The translations under genes and the position numbers were made by a program. From assembly GCA_965199705.1 (NCBI GenBank), contig OZ241359.1:620001-684000 (forward strand): a stretch of DNA of 64,000 bases, read 5' to 3'. Numbering within the stretch: position 1 is the first letter of the stretch; every line of letters starts with the position of its first letter. Origin of the DNA: Azophilus sp965199705. Its GTDB lineage: Bacteria > Pseudomonadota > Gammaproteobacteria > Pseudomonadales > Azotimanducaceae. The notes below the pieces were generated by a model that saw nothing but the letters and a program-made list of their open reading frames with translations, made no database searches and was not told the origin of the DNA. This document shows, piece by piece, positions 41,481-50,893 of this stretch.

Positions 41481-42152
41481 ATGTACGGAGACGCCGTTGT
41501 TGCAATGGTCGAAGAAGTGTTTGCCGAAGGTCTGGAGCATGCGGTGCTGCTGCTGCGACACTCGGCGAGAACCTTCGATTCGGAGCTGCACGACTTCGAC
41601 AATCCCCTGACGGATGAGGGGCGAGCGCTTTGCGCCGATATGGGCCAAGCGCTGCCAAAATCGCTGACCCTGCGCGCTTACGCGAGCCCGGTGGCGCGCT
41701 GCATGGATACGGCGGCGCTCATTCTGTCGGCGCATCAGCAGGCTGGTGGTGCGATCACCCGGCACAGGCCGGTCGAGGGCCTGGGCGCCTTCTACGCCCT
41801 GGATCAGATGAAGATGTGGCGCATGATGCATGAAGCGGGCGGCCTGGCGCCCTTTGTGCAGGGTTGGTTTGCCGGCGACTGTGCGGCGGACGCGATGATT
41901 CCGGCGCCGCTGGCGGCGCGACTGGTGTTTGCCGTCATGACCGAAAAGCTGTCCCAGCCTGTTGCCAGGCCGCAACTCGACCTGTGCGTATCGCACGACC
42001 TGACCGTTCATCTTGTTCGCCATGAACTGCTCGCCGAGCCGGTGGACGGGCCGCCGGTGACTTTTCTGGATGGGCTGCTGGCCTGGCGTCAGGACGGGGC
42101 TTTCTGGATGCGCAGCGCGCACGGCCAGCCGCAGCCGGTTGAAGTATCCTGA
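41481..42152 (+). CDS. Histidine phosphatase superfamily protein
   Basis: A 223-residue soluble protein with the phosphohistidine motif AVLLLRHSARTFDSE, a second arginine in AYASPVARCMDTAALIL, and the later catalytic histidine in LCVSHDLTVHLVRHE. RHS rather than RHG puts it nearer the acid-phosphatase-like branch than phosphoglycerate mutase. The substrate is unknown. ATG 41481 is chosen because the upstream frame overlaps the divergent LptA-like gene. Confidence 0.83.
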   Translation: MYGDAVVAMVEEVFAEGLEHAVLLLRHSARTFDSELHDFDNPLTDEGRALCADMGQALPKSLTLRAYASPVARCMDTAALILSAHQQAGGAITRHRPVEGLGAFYALDQMKMWRMMHEAGGLAPFVQGWFAGDCAADAMIPAPLAARLVFAVMTEKLSQPVARPQLDLCVSHDLTVHLVRHELLAEPVDGPPVTFLDGLLAWRQDGAFWMRSAHGQPQPVEVS

Positions 42153-42236
42153 AAATCAGCAACGGATCTTGCGCACAAGCGCTTGACATCCCCTCGGCCT
42201 TACCCCGACACTTCCAATACGCCAATTCAACCGCGC

Positions 42237-43316
42237 ATGTACGCACTGCTCCTCACCTTCCTGCTGTTAGCGCTCGTATTTTCTTTCTTCTGCTCCTTGT
42301 GGGAGGCGGTGCTGCTGAGCATCACGCCGAGTCATGCGCGCACGCTTTCCAAGAAGGCCGTGCGCGTTGGCCGGGCGCTGGAGGAGTTCAAGGCCAATAT
42401 CGACCGCCCCCTGGCCGCCATATTGACGCTGAACACCATTGCGCACACGGTTGGCGCCATTGGCGTCGGCGGGCAGGCAGCCCTGATCTGGGGTGACGCC
42501 AGCCTGTGGATCACGCAGATTGTCGTTCCGGCCAGCATGACTATCGCCATCCTGGTGTTTTCGGAGATCGTGCCGAAGACCATCGGCGCCCTGCATTGGC
42601 AGCGCTTTGCGACCTTCACGGTACATTCCCTGCGCCTGCTGACCACGGCTCTGGCGCCGTTTGTCTGGCTGAGCCAGACCCTCACCCGGCGCTTGAAGCA
42701 GGACGTGGCGCAACCCATCCTGACACGCACCGACTTCCTGGCGATGGCGGAAATCGGCGCTCAGGAAGGTGTGTTCGAGGCCGAGGAGAGCAAGATGATC
42801 GGCAATCTGATCCGCTTTCAGACCATTCAGGTTGGAGACGTGATGACGCCGCGTACCGTGGTGGCCATGGCCTCCGAAAGCGAGACCATTGCCGCCTACT
42901 ATGACAACGCCGAGCGTCAGGTATTTTCGAGGGTTCCCCTCTACGGCGAGTCCATGGACGACGTCACCGGCTATGTGTTGAAGGACGATCTTCTGACCGC
43001 GCTGGTGGAGGGGCGCGGCGACGAACCGATCACGGTGCTGCGACGCGACATCATCGCGGTCGGCGAGAATTACGCAATCACTGATCTGTTCCCCGTGCTG
43101 CGCGACAAGAAGGAGCATCTGGCCGTGGTGATGGACGACTTTGGCGGCATGGCGGGGATCATCACCATGGAGGACGTGATCGAAACCCTGCTGGGCCTTG
43201 AGATCGTCGATGAAACGGACGCAACCACCGACATGCGGGAACTGGCGCGCAGACACCGAATCAGACGCGCAAAGGCCCTTGGCGCCCTGGACGGCCCGGC
43301 CCGGACTTCAAGCTGA
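42237..43316 (+). CDS. CNNM/DUF21-CBS domain membrane protein
   Basis: A 359-residue protein with an N-terminal DUF21 (CNNM) membrane domain of several helices (LLLTFLLLALVFSFFCSLWE; IVVPASMTIAILVFSEIVPK with the EIVPKTIG motif), followed by a CBS pair (IQVGDVMTPRTVVAM; VVMDDFGGMAGIITMEDVIE). The family is implicated in magnesium/cobalt efflux. It stops soon after the CBS pair and so lacks the C-terminal CorC_HlyC domain. ATG 42237 is chosen over a TTG at 42183. Confidence 0.88.
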   Translation: MYALLLTFLLLALVFSFFCSLWEAVLLSITPSHARTLSKKAVRVGRALEEFKANIDRPLAAILTLNTIAHTVGAIGVGGQAALIWGDASLWITQIVVPASMTIAILVFSEIVPKTIGALHWQRFATFTVHSLRLLTTALAPFVWLSQTLTRRLKQDVAQPILTRTDFLAMAEIGAQEGVFEAEESKMIGNLIRFQTIQVGDVMTPRTVVAMASESETIAAYYDNAERQVFSRVPLYGESMDDVTGYVLKDDLLTALVEGRGDEPITVLRRDIIAVGENYAITDLFPVLRDKKEHLAVVMDDFGGMAGIITMEDVIETLLGLEIVDETDATTDMRELARRHRIRRAKALGALDGPARTSS

Positions 43317-43395
43317 CCGCCTGCTTTCCTTCGAGTCCTGCCCAGGACAAGAAGGAACCGGGCCACAGGAAACTGGAGAACATCGGCTGGAAACC

Positions 43396-44439
43396 ATGAG
43401 AAAGCTGCTTTACGGCCTGGCGGCCCTGGCTGCGGTGCTGGGCGCTGTCGTCGGGTTCATCTACTACACGGCGGCGGGTCAGGATGCGCTGTTCAGCCGG
43501 GCGGCGCAGGCCGTGCTGGCGCCCGCGCCGGCGCTGCCAGACGGCATCCGCGTCGTGGTCTGCGGCAGCGCATCGCCTGCCGGCAACGATCCTGATCGCG
43601 CCCAGGCCTGCATCGCGGTGCTGACGCCTGAGCACTTCTTTCTGTTCGACGTCGGCGCCCGCTCGCCCTTGCGCATCGCTCAGGCGCGGCTGCCGGTGGG
43701 TCGGTTGAACGGCGTCATGCTCACCCACTTTCATTCCGACCACATTGCCGGCCTGCCGGATGTGAATCTGGCCAGCTGGGTGCAGGGGCGCAAGGCCAGC
43801 CTCAGGGTGCATGGCCCTGAGGGTGTCGGCATGGTGGTGGAGGGCTTGAATCGCGCCTATGAACTGGACCGCCGATACCGGGTGGCGCACCACGGCCCTG
43901 ATCTGTTGCCGCCAGAGGCTGGCCCCATGACCGCCGAGCCTTTCACGCCTGGGGACGTGGTGTGGCAGGACGGCGCCATGACCATTCGCTCGTTTCTGGT
44001 CGATCACGCGCCGATCCATCCTGCCGTTGGCTTTCGGGTGGACTATCGTGGCCGCTCGGTCGTGATCAGCGGTGACACCAACGCGGTGCAGAGCCTCTTC
44101 GCGGCGGCCAGTGGCGCTGACCTGCTGCTGCATGATGCGCTCTCGCGCACCCTGTTGGACCCGATGATCGAAGCGGCCCGCGGCGCCGGAAATTCGACAT
44201 TGGCCACGATTTTGACGGATGTGATCGACTACCACGCGGACGCGCTCGGTATCGAGGCGCTGGCGGCCGAGGCGGGCGTGAGGCAGCTCGCGTACTACCA
44301 TCTGGTTCCTGTGCCTGGTAATGCGCTGGCGGAGCGGATGTTTACCCGCGGCCTGGGTTCGAACACCCTGCTGGTGCGTGACCTGCACATCTTCGATCTG
44401 CCTGCGGATTCGACCGAGATCCACATTCGTGAACCCTGA
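43396..44439 (+). CDS. Metallo-beta-lactamase-fold hydrolase, membrane-anchored
   Basis: A 347-residue protein with an N-terminal membrane anchor or signal (LYGLAALAAVLGAVVGFIYY) and an MBL domain with the zinc motif LTHFHSDHIAGLPD (HxHxDH) and later ligands in SFLVDHAPIHPAVGF and VVISGDTN. It resembles the RNase Z/arylsulfatase branch, so a phosphoester or sulfate ester substrate is possible. The stop overlaps the next gene's GTG by 11 bases. Confidence 0.86.
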   Translation: MRKLLYGLAALAAVLGAVVGFIYYTAAGQDALFSRAAQAVLAPAPALPDGIRVVVCGSASPAGNDPDRAQACIAVLTPEHFFLFDVGARSPLRIAQARLPVGRLNGVMLTHFHSDHIAGLPDVNLASWVQGRKASLRVHGPEGVGMVVEGLNRAYELDRRYRVAHHGPDLLPPEAGPMTAEPFTPGDVVWQDGAMTIRSFLVDHAPIHPAVGFRVDYRGRSVVISGDTNAVQSLFAAASGADLLLHDALSRTLLDPMIEAARGAGNSTLATILTDVIDYHADALGIEALAAEAGVRQLAYYHLVPVPGNALAERMFTRGLGSNTLLVRDLHIFDLPADSTEIHIREP

Positions 44440-45721
44440 TCGGCTGAAGACTCATATCCGCTCTCTGGCGATGCGGGTCATGGCGTCGGATGCCTTCATG
44501 CGCTCTGCCCGGCGCCGGGCGCGAATCATGCACAGGCTGTCAGGATCGGATTGTGCAGTGCACTATTTTCACCAGGTGGACGATCCGTACAGCCAGCTGG
44601 TGGCGCAGAATCTGGATCTGTTGCGATCCACGTACAAGCTGCCGTTCAGGATTCATCTCGTGTCGAAGCCTGCTGAGGCCTATCAGGGCAGCAGCGAGCA
44701 CTTTTCGAACTGGGCCAGGCGCGACGCCCGCAGCATTGCCGCCAGCTATGGCGCAGCCTTTGACGGCAAGGCCGACCCGCAGCCGGCGCGGGTAGCCTGG
44801 GCCAACGAGGCGCTGGCGCCGCACCTTGACGCCGCCGATTTCGCTGAGCGCGCCGTGTCCGTTGGCGAAACGCTCTGGTCTGATTCGCCACTGCCCGCCA
44901 CCGCACCGCAAGGGGGCCAGGAGGCGCTGCGTCAGGGCGATGCCTTGCGTGAGCGGCTCGGCCACTATCTCGGCGCCATGTTCTACTTCGAGGGCGAGTG
45001 GTTCTGGGGCGTGGATCGGATTCGGATTCTGGAGGCGCGGCTGATCGCAGAGGGCTTCGGCGACGGTGAACTCCGCGTGCCTGAGCCGACGCCTGCCGAC
45101 GCAACGGGCCGAGACGCCAGTGAGGTTGTGCTGGAGTACTTTCCGTCCTTGCGCAGCCCCTATACGGCGGTCGGTCACCGGCGGGTGCTGGATCTGATCG
45201 AGCGCAGCGGCGTCAGCGTGAAGTTGCGCCCGGTCATGCCGATGATGATGCGCGGCGTGCCGGCGCCAATGGCGAAGCAGCGCTACGTCATCACGGATGC
45301 TTCTCGCGAAGCGCGATCCCGAGGCGTCCCCTTTGGCCGCATCGTGGATCCCTTCGGTGAGCCGGTCAAACGCGCCTTCGCGCTCTTTCCCGGCGCCGTG
45401 TCGCTGGGTCTGGGCATGGATTTCGTCTCTGCCTATCTGTCTGGCGCCTGGGCGGAGGGCATCAACATTGCCACCGAAGCCGGCCTGCGCCAGGTGGTGG
45501 CCAACGCCGGGCTCGATTGGGACGACTTGCAGGCGGCCAGCCGGGGCGGGGACTGGTCGGCCTTGCTCGGCAATAACTTGGACGCCATGCTGGGCGCCGG
45601 CCTGTGGGGCGTGCCGAGCTTTCGCGTCAGCGGTGGCGCTGATTCCGAGCCCTTCGCCTGCTGGGGCCAGGACCGCATCTGGCGGGTCGAGGATGAAATC
45701 GCAAGGCGGGCCGCTGGATAA
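44429..45721 (+). CDS. Duplicated DsbA/2-hydroxychromene-2-carboxylate isomerase-like protein
   Basis: A 430-residue soluble protein with two thioredoxin-fold DsbA/HCCA-isomerase-like halves. The first begins VHYFHQVDDPYSQLVAQNLD and the second VVLEYFPSLRSPYTAVGHRR; the C-terminal half ends with GLWGVPSFRVSGGADSEP, the cis-proline loop typical of HCCA isomerases. Neither half has a CxxC at the active position, so glutathione-dependent isomerase chemistry is more likely than disulfide exchange. The start could be GTG 44429 or ATG 44471. It is coupled to the MBL-fold gene. Confidence 0.8.
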   Translation: MNPDRLKTHIRSLAMRVMASDAFMRSARRRARIMHRLSGSDCAVHYFHQVDDPYSQLVAQNLDLLRSTYKLPFRIHLVSKPAEAYQGSSEHFSNWARRDARSIAASYGAAFDGKADPQPARVAWANEALAPHLDAADFAERAVSVGETLWSDSPLPATAPQGGQEALRQGDALRERLGHYLGAMFYFEGEWFWGVDRIRILEARLIAEGFGDGELRVPEPTPADATGRDASEVVLEYFPSLRSPYTAVGHRRVLDLIERSGVSVKLRPVMPMMMRGVPAPMAKQRYVITDASREARSRGVPFGRIVDPFGEPVKRAFALFPGAVSLGLGMDFVSAYLSGAWAEGINIATEAGLRQVVANAGLDWDDLQAASRGGDWSALLGNNLDAMLGAGLWGVPSFRVSGGADSEPFACWGQDRIWRVEDEIARRAAG

Positions 45722-45726
45722 ACGGC

Positions 45727-46041
45727 TTATGCGGGCTCTTCCAGTACCGCCTCGAACAGCTCCAGATTCGGGTGCCCCAGATAAGTGCCCTTGGGGGCAC
45801 TGGCTTGCGCGTGTGCTGCGCGGAATTGCCTGGATTCGGTCCAGGCCTCGAAGGCTGCACGCGATTCCCAGATCGAGTGGGATACATAAAGCGACCGTTT
45901 GTCGTCCGCCGGCCCCTTCAGCAGCGAGAAGGACTTGAATCCTGGCACATCGGAGAGATAGGAGTCGCGCTTTCGCCAGACTTCTTCGAACCCCTCTTCG
46001 TATCCCGGCGTTATGTCGAATCGGTTCATTGCGATGAACAT
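45727..46041 (-). CDS. Antibiotic biosynthesis monooxygenase/HmoA-like protein
   Basis: A 104-residue ABM-fold ferredoxin-like protein: MFIAMNRFDITPGYEEGFEE, then DSYLSDVPGFKSFSLLKGPA and YVSHSIWESRAAFEAWTES. The NRF start and W-ESRAAFEAW pattern are close to small haem-degrading monooxygenases (HmoA/IsdG-like), with quinol monooxygenases an alternative. It is convergent with the DsbA-like gene, five bases apart. Role in haem iron use is inferred. Confidence 0.8.
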   Translation of the reverse strand: MFIAMNRFDITPGYEEGFEEVWRKRDSYLSDVPGFKSFSLLKGPADDKRSLYVSHSIWESRAAFEAWTESRQFRAAHAQASAPKGTYLGHPNLELFEAVLEEPA

Positions 46042-46247
46042 ATTGATCTCCTCAAATTGATTGTCTTGCTGTGCATGTCAAGCCGGTCGAGCGCTTCCGC
46101 GTGTCGGCACGAACCCGGAATGCTCGCGCCCGAGGCCTGGCCCGCCCAATTATCCGTCAACTATCGGTCAATGGCGCGGATGGTGGGAGGTTGCAGGTGC
46201 GGTACAGTAGCGCCTCGAAACAACGAGCAGCAGGGAGAATAACAACC

Positions 46248-49079
46248 ATGATCGACTCTGCGGGTTTTCTGTTGCCGGGTCGCCCGGCATCCTCTGGCGT
46301 CTGGCGTTGCGCCGCCTTGGGGTGCTTGCTGGTCATCGCGAGCGCCTGCGGGGCTGAAGACCAGGGTCCGGCGGCGGACGCAGTGGATATCGAGATTCCC
46401 TTTCAGAAGTTCACGCTGGATAACGGCCTGCGACTGATCGTGCATGAGGATCACAAGGCGCCGATCGTTGCGGTGAACGTCTGGTATCACACCGGGTCGA
46501 AAAACGAGACGCCTGGCAAGACCGGATTTGCGCATCTGTTCGAGCACCTGATGTTCAATGGCACGGAGAACTATCCGGGTGAGTTCTTCGAGCCGTTCGA
46601 GCGGGTGGGCGCCACCGGCATGAACGGAACCACCAACTTTGACCGTACCAATTACTTCGAGGTAGTGCCCAGGAACGCCCTGGATCTGGCGCTCTGGATG
46701 GAATCGGATCGGATGGGCCACTTGTTGGGCGTTGTCGATCAGGCGCGCCTGGACGAACAGCGCGGGGTGGTGCAGAACGAGAAGCGGCAGGGCGAGAATC
46801 GACCTTACGGCCGCGTGTTCAATGTGCTGTTCGAGAATGTGTTTCCGAAGGGGCATCCCTATTCGTGGCCGGTCATCGGCAGCATGGCGGACCTGGACGC
46901 CGCTTCCCTGGACGACGTGCGCGCCTGGTTCAATCAATACTACGGCGCCGCCAACGCGGTTATCGTGATCGCCGGCGACGTCGAGGCCGAAGACGTCAAG
47001 GCCAGGGTAGAACACTACTTCGGTCACATTCCCGCTGGACCGCCGCTGGTTCGGCAGACCGAGTGGATTCCTGAACTGACCGGCGTGCGCCGCCTGAGAA
47101 TGCAGGATCGCGTGCCTCAGGCGCGCCTTTACAAGACCTGGACCATGCCGCGCTACGGCGATGCCGATGCAAACCGACTGGACCTGGTGGCGGGCATCCT
47201 GAGTGAGGGCAAGACGTCCCGGCTCTACAAGCGCCTGGTGTATGACGCCAGGATCGCGTCTGATGTCAGCGCCTTCGCCTTCCCGCTGGAAATTGCCGGC
47301 CTCTTCGGCATCGTGGCGACTGCCTTGCCAGGGCATTCACTCGCAGAACTCGACGCCGCCATCGAGGAGGAGATCGCGAGGTTTCTGGAAGACGGCCCAA
47401 CGGATGCGGAATTGAACCGCATGGTCACCACCCGTCGCGCTGAGTTCATTCGCGGCGTCGAACGGGTTGGCGGATTCGGCGGCAAGAGCGATCAGTTGGC
47501 GCGCAACGAAACCTACATGGGCGATCCCGGTTTCTACCAGACCACCATCGCACGCTGGAACTCGGCAACGCCGGAGGCGCTGCTGGATGCGGCTCAAAGA
47601 TGGATGAAGCGCGGGCAGTTCATGCTGGAGGTAACGCCCTTTCCGGATTCATCGGTTGCCGAGGCCGTGGCGGACCGTTCACGCTTGCCTGATACAGGCG
47701 AGGCGCCAGCGGTGCGCTTTGATCGGCAGGCGCGCTTTACGCTGGAAAACGGTCTGGAAGTGGTGCTTGCCGAGCGCCGCGCCATTCCTGTTGTTCACCT
47801 GAGCTTGCTGGTGGACGCCGGGCTGGCTGCCGATCAACCGGCTACGCAGGGCGCGGCGGCGCTGGCGATGTCCATGTTGCTGGAAGGCACAACCAGGCGC
47901 TCCTCGCTTGAGATCAGCGACGAGCTGAGACGGCTCGGGGCGACACTCGGCCCCTTCTCTGATCTGGACACATCCGGTCTCGGCATGTCGGCGCTCACTG
48001 AAAACCTGGAGGCGTCGCTGGATCTGTTTGCGGATGTGGCGCTTGATCCGTCCTTTCCGCAAGGCGATTTCGAGCGCCTTCGACAATTGTGGCTGGCCGC
48101 CATCGAGCAGGAGAAAGCAGATCCCGGCGCGCTGGCCATGCGCCTGCTTCCGCGCCTGCTCTATGGCGCGAACCACGCTTACGGCTTGTCATTCTCCGGT
48201 TCGGGTACGGAGGCGTCTCTGGCGGCGCTGACCCGCCAGGATCTCGTTGCGTTTCACGAGACCTGGTTCAAGCCCGGCAATGCCAAGCTCATCGTGGTGG
48301 GCGACGTCACCCAGGCGGAAATAGCGCCCCTGCTGGAGGCGCGGTTTTCGGCCTGGCGCGCCGGGGAAACGCCGGCCAAGCGGCTGGAACCGGTGGATAT
48401 GCCTGAGAAATCGACAGTCTATCTGGTAGATCGACCGGAATCGGTGCAATCCACCATTCTGGCCGCACACCTGGCGCCGTCGCCGGATGAGGCCGGCGAA
48501 CTGGCGCTTGGCGTCATGAACCAGGTGCTCGGAGGGGATTTCACGGCTCGGGTCAACATGAATCTCAGGGAAGACAAGAGCTGGTCCTATGGCGCGCGCG
48601 CCGGTATTCGTGCAGCCAGAGGTCAGAGGCCGTTTATCGTCAATGCGCCGGTGCAGACGGACAAGACGGCGCTGGCCATGATCGAGATCAAGCGCGAACT
48701 TGAAGACATCCGCGAAGCCAGGCCGCCAACCGCCGACGAGATCGCCAAGGTCAAGGACAAGCGCACTCTGTCGTTGCCTGGGCGTTGGGAAACCTCGGGG
48801 GCGGTGGTGTCGTCGCTTGCCGCGATAGAGCGCTTTGGTTGGCCTGCTGACTATTGGGACACCTACGGCGACAGGATCCGGGCGCTTGATGAGGCCGAGA
48901 TCCGTCAGGCCGCGCGCGACCGGATCCACCCGCACCGTTTGATCTGGCTGATCGTCGGTGACCTTGGCCGAATCGAGGCCGAGGTGCGGGCGCTTGGCTA
49001 CGGCGAGGTGCGGGTGCTTGACGCAGATGGGCAGGTGGTCGCGGAGCGTGACCAGGCGCCGACCGCTGGTGACGCATAG
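46248..49079 (+). CDS. M16 family zinc metallopeptidase, two-domain, exported
   Basis: A 943-residue pitrilysin/insulinase-family peptidase. The N-terminal signal (AALGCLLVIASACGAED) may be a lipoprotein signal (ASAC). The inverted zinc motif is GFAHLFEHLMFNGTENYPG (HLFEH) with the downstream glutamate in LDEQRGVVQNEKRQGENRP. The second, inactive half begins FTLENGLEVVLAERRAIPVV and contains NLREDKSWSYGARAGIRAAR. ATG 46248 has AGGGAGA upstream. Probably degrades peptides in the periplasm. Confidence 0.93.
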   Translation: MIDSAGFLLPGRPASSGVWRCAALGCLLVIASACGAEDQGPAADAVDIEIPFQKFTLDNGLRLIVHEDHKAPIVAVNVWYHTGSKNETPGKTGFAHLFEHLMFNGTENYPGEFFEPFERVGATGMNGTTNFDRTNYFEVVPRNALDLALWMESDRMGHLLGVVDQARLDEQRGVVQNEKRQGENRPYGRVFNVLFENVFPKGHPYSWPVIGSMADLDAASLDDVRAWFNQYYGAANAVIVIAGDVEAEDVKARVEHYFGHIPAGPPLVRQTEWIPELTGVRRLRMQDRVPQARLYKTWTMPRYGDADANRLDLVAGILSEGKTSRLYKRLVYDARIASDVSAFAFPLEIAGLFGIVATALPGHSLAELDAAIEEEIARFLEDGPTDAELNRMVTTRRAEFIRGVERVGGFGGKSDQLARNETYMGDPGFYQTTIARWNSATPEALLDAAQRWMKRGQFMLEVTPFPDSSVAEAVADRSRLPDTGEAPAVRFDRQARFTLENGLEVVLAERRAIPVVHLSLLVDAGLAADQPATQGAAALAMSMLLEGTTRRSSLEISDELRRLGATLGPFSDLDTSGLGMSALTENLEASLDLFADVALDPSFPQGDFERLRQLWLAAIEQEKADPGALAMRLLPRLLYGANHAYGLSFSGSGTEASLAALTRQDLVAFHETWFKPGNAKLIVVGDVTQAEIAPLLEARFSAWRAGETPAKRLEPVDMPEKSTVYLVDRPESVQSTILAAHLAPSPDEAGELALGVMNQVLGGDFTARVNMNLREDKSWSYGARAGIRAARGQRPFIVNAPVQTDKTALAMIEIKRELEDIREARPPTADEIAKVKDKRTLSLPGRWETSGAVVSSLAAIERFGWPADYWDTYGDRIRALDEAEIRQAARDRIHPHRLIWLIVGDLGRIEAEVRALGYGEVRVLDADGQVVAERDQAPTAGDA

Positions 49080-49092
49080 CCCGGCCAACCCG

Positions 49093-49944
49093 CTACGACG
49101 GTGAGCGCGGCAGCGCGGTCACATCCAGCCAAGCGTCCTTTTCTTGCCAGCGGGCCGCCAGCCACGCCTGCAGCTCGACGCCGCGCAAGGTGGACCAGGG
49201 ATGCGCCTTGGCAGTCAGGTTGACGGGGCCAGCCGCGCCGCCAAGGAATGCCCAGAACCTGGGGGAGCGGGCATAGCGAATGCTGACGTCCACCACCGGC
49301 GGCTGCATGGGCGCGAGCGCCTCCAGGATGGCTGCAAAGCCGCCGACGCGCGGCCCCAGCAGATGCTGATACGGGCTTGCAGATTGCCGGCGCTTGGCCT
49401 CGGTGAAGCGTGTGCCCTCGACAAAGCTCAGCATCGCCGCCGGTGACTGCGCCAGGCCGGCGCAGGCCTTGCGTACTCGCTCTCGATCTTGCTGTCGGCG
49501 CGCTGCCTCGGAACCCGCCACCCGCCCGCGCCGTCGCAGCATGGGAAAGTCAAAGGCAACACAGATCAATCCCAATACGGGTATGAGCGCCAGTTCCCGC
49601 TTGCACAGGAATTTGACGACAGGGCCGCGTCTGGCGAAGGCGCTCTGGAGTACAAAGATATCCGCCCAGGATTGGTGATTGGCCAGCAGAATGCAGGCTT
49701 GCTCCGGGTCCAGTTGCAGGGCCGGGCTTTGCCAGGTTGCGCCGGACACCCGTTGCAGCCACCAGTCGTCGCAGGCAACTGCAAGTCGGTAGCATCTTGC
49801 GTTCAGGCGCTGGACGCCAGGTCGGGCGCCGGGAATCAGCAGTCGCAAGACGAGCGCAGCCAACAGTGGCGCGCACCAGAACAGGAGGTTGACAGATATT
49901 GCGGCCAGAGCCGCTGCGGCTCTCAGGTGTTGGGCAGGCGTCAC
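49093..49944 (-). CDS. PlsC-type 1-acylglycerol-3-phosphate acyltransferase family protein (YihG-like)
   Basis: A 283-residue membrane-bound acyltransferase. A hydrophobic N-terminus (LLFWCAPLLAALVLRLLIPG) precedes the catalytic ILLANHQSWADIFVLQ (NHxxxxD) and the substrate motif SFVEGTRFTEAKR. The layout matches YihG-like members. Its start overlaps the DUF1295 gene by 4 bases, so the two are coupled and may both act on membrane lipids. Confidence 0.88.
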   Translation of the reverse strand: MTPAQHLRAAAALAAISVNLLFWCAPLLAALVLRLLIPGARPGVQRLNARCYRLAVACDDWWLQRVSGATWQSPALQLDPEQACILLANHQSWADIFVLQSAFARRGPVVKFLCKRELALIPVLGLICVAFDFPMLRRRGRVAGSEAARRQQDRERVRKACAGLAQSPAAMLSFVEGTRFTEAKRRQSASPYQHLLGPRVGGFAAILEALAPMQPPVVDVSIRYARSPRFWAFLGGAAGPVNLTAKAHPWSTLRGVELQAWLAARWQEKDAWLDVTALPRSPS

Positions 49945-50831
49945 TTCCGGCGCGGCAGTGGCACAAGCGTCGGCGTGCGCGCCCGATACGCCTGATACTC
50001 GGGGTCATCGCCCCAGCGCCGCTTTCCAGAAATTTCCAGCATCCGCACGCCACTGATCCGGGTGAGCAAGAGCCAGATCCATATTGGCGAAATCAGGGTC
50101 AGGTATGCCCAGCCCGTGAGCACTGGCAAGGCGGCGATGGCGATGCCGATCCACAGCAGAATTTCGCCGAAGTAGTTCGGATGCCGGGACCAGGCCCAGA
50201 GGCCGTGGCGGATGAACCGGCCGGCATTCTCCGGGTTCGCCCGAAAGCGCCGCTTCTGTTCATCCGCTATCACCTCCAGGCCGAAGCCGAGCGCCCACAG
50301 GAGGCCGCCGACCAGTAGAAAGGCGTCCGTTGGCGCAGGTGTTTCGGCGCTGATGGCCGCCAGCCCCGGCCCCAGGGCGAGCGTTACCCAAACGCCTTGC
50401 AGCGTCCAGGTCATCAGGAAGGTCGCAAAGTCTGGCTTGATGGTCCTGAAGCGACGGTCGAAACCATCCCGATGCACGCGGGCGGCGAGAAACCATCCCA
50501 GGCGCACCGCCCAGATTGCCACGAACAGGGCGATGCACCAGGCGCGCGCATTCGCCTGCTCGGCGGCTACCAGGGCGAGACAGACCAGCACGAGGAAGGT
50601 GATACTGCCGGTGAGGTCGAAGAAGCGCTCGGTCTGCCACGCATATGCTGGCGCAAAGGCGATCCACTGAATCAGGAAGGCAATGGCCACGCCCAGCGCA
50701 AACACCGGCAGGCCGGCAACTCGGATGGTGCCGTCACTGCCCGCCAGCGCCATGCCAGCGCCGACGGAGACCGCGCCGACAATGGCCAGCCAGGGCATCA
50801 GGTTGGGTTTGTTCTTGACCGCCTGTGTCAT
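49941..50831 (-). CDS. DUF1295 membrane protein (steroid 5-alpha-reductase-like fold)
   Basis: A 296-residue multi-pass membrane protein of the DUF1295 family. The C-terminal hallmark is GLWAWSRHPNYFGEILLWIG, the cofactor-binding region shared with isoprenylcysteine methyltransferases and steroid 5-alpha reductases, followed by KRRWGDDPEYQAYRARTP. The likely reaction is reduction or methylation of a lipid-like substrate. It is first in a two-gene operon with the acyltransferase. Confidence 0.88.
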   Translation of the reverse strand: MTQAVKNKPNLMPWLAIVGAVSVGAGMALAGSDGTIRVAGLPVFALGVAIAFLIQWIAFAPAYAWQTERFFDLTGSITFLVLVCLALVAAEQANARAWCIALFVAIWAVRLGWFLAARVHRDGFDRRFRTIKPDFATFLMTWTLQGVWVTLALGPGLAAISAETPAPTDAFLLVGGLLWALGFGLEVIADEQKRRFRANPENAGRFIRHGLWAWSRHPNYFGEILLWIGIAIAALPVLTGWAYLTLISPIWIWLLLTRISGVRMLEISGKRRWGDDPEYQAYRARTPTLVPLPRRK

Positions 50832-50893
50832 GCGAGCTTGCTCCGTTCGGCGTCTTGGTCGTACAAGCCGTCATGATACGCCTTCGGGGATGT

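Noticed and set aside
42183..42188. TTGACA -35 element before the CNNM gene
   Set aside because: No acceptable -10 at 16-18 bases; chance match.
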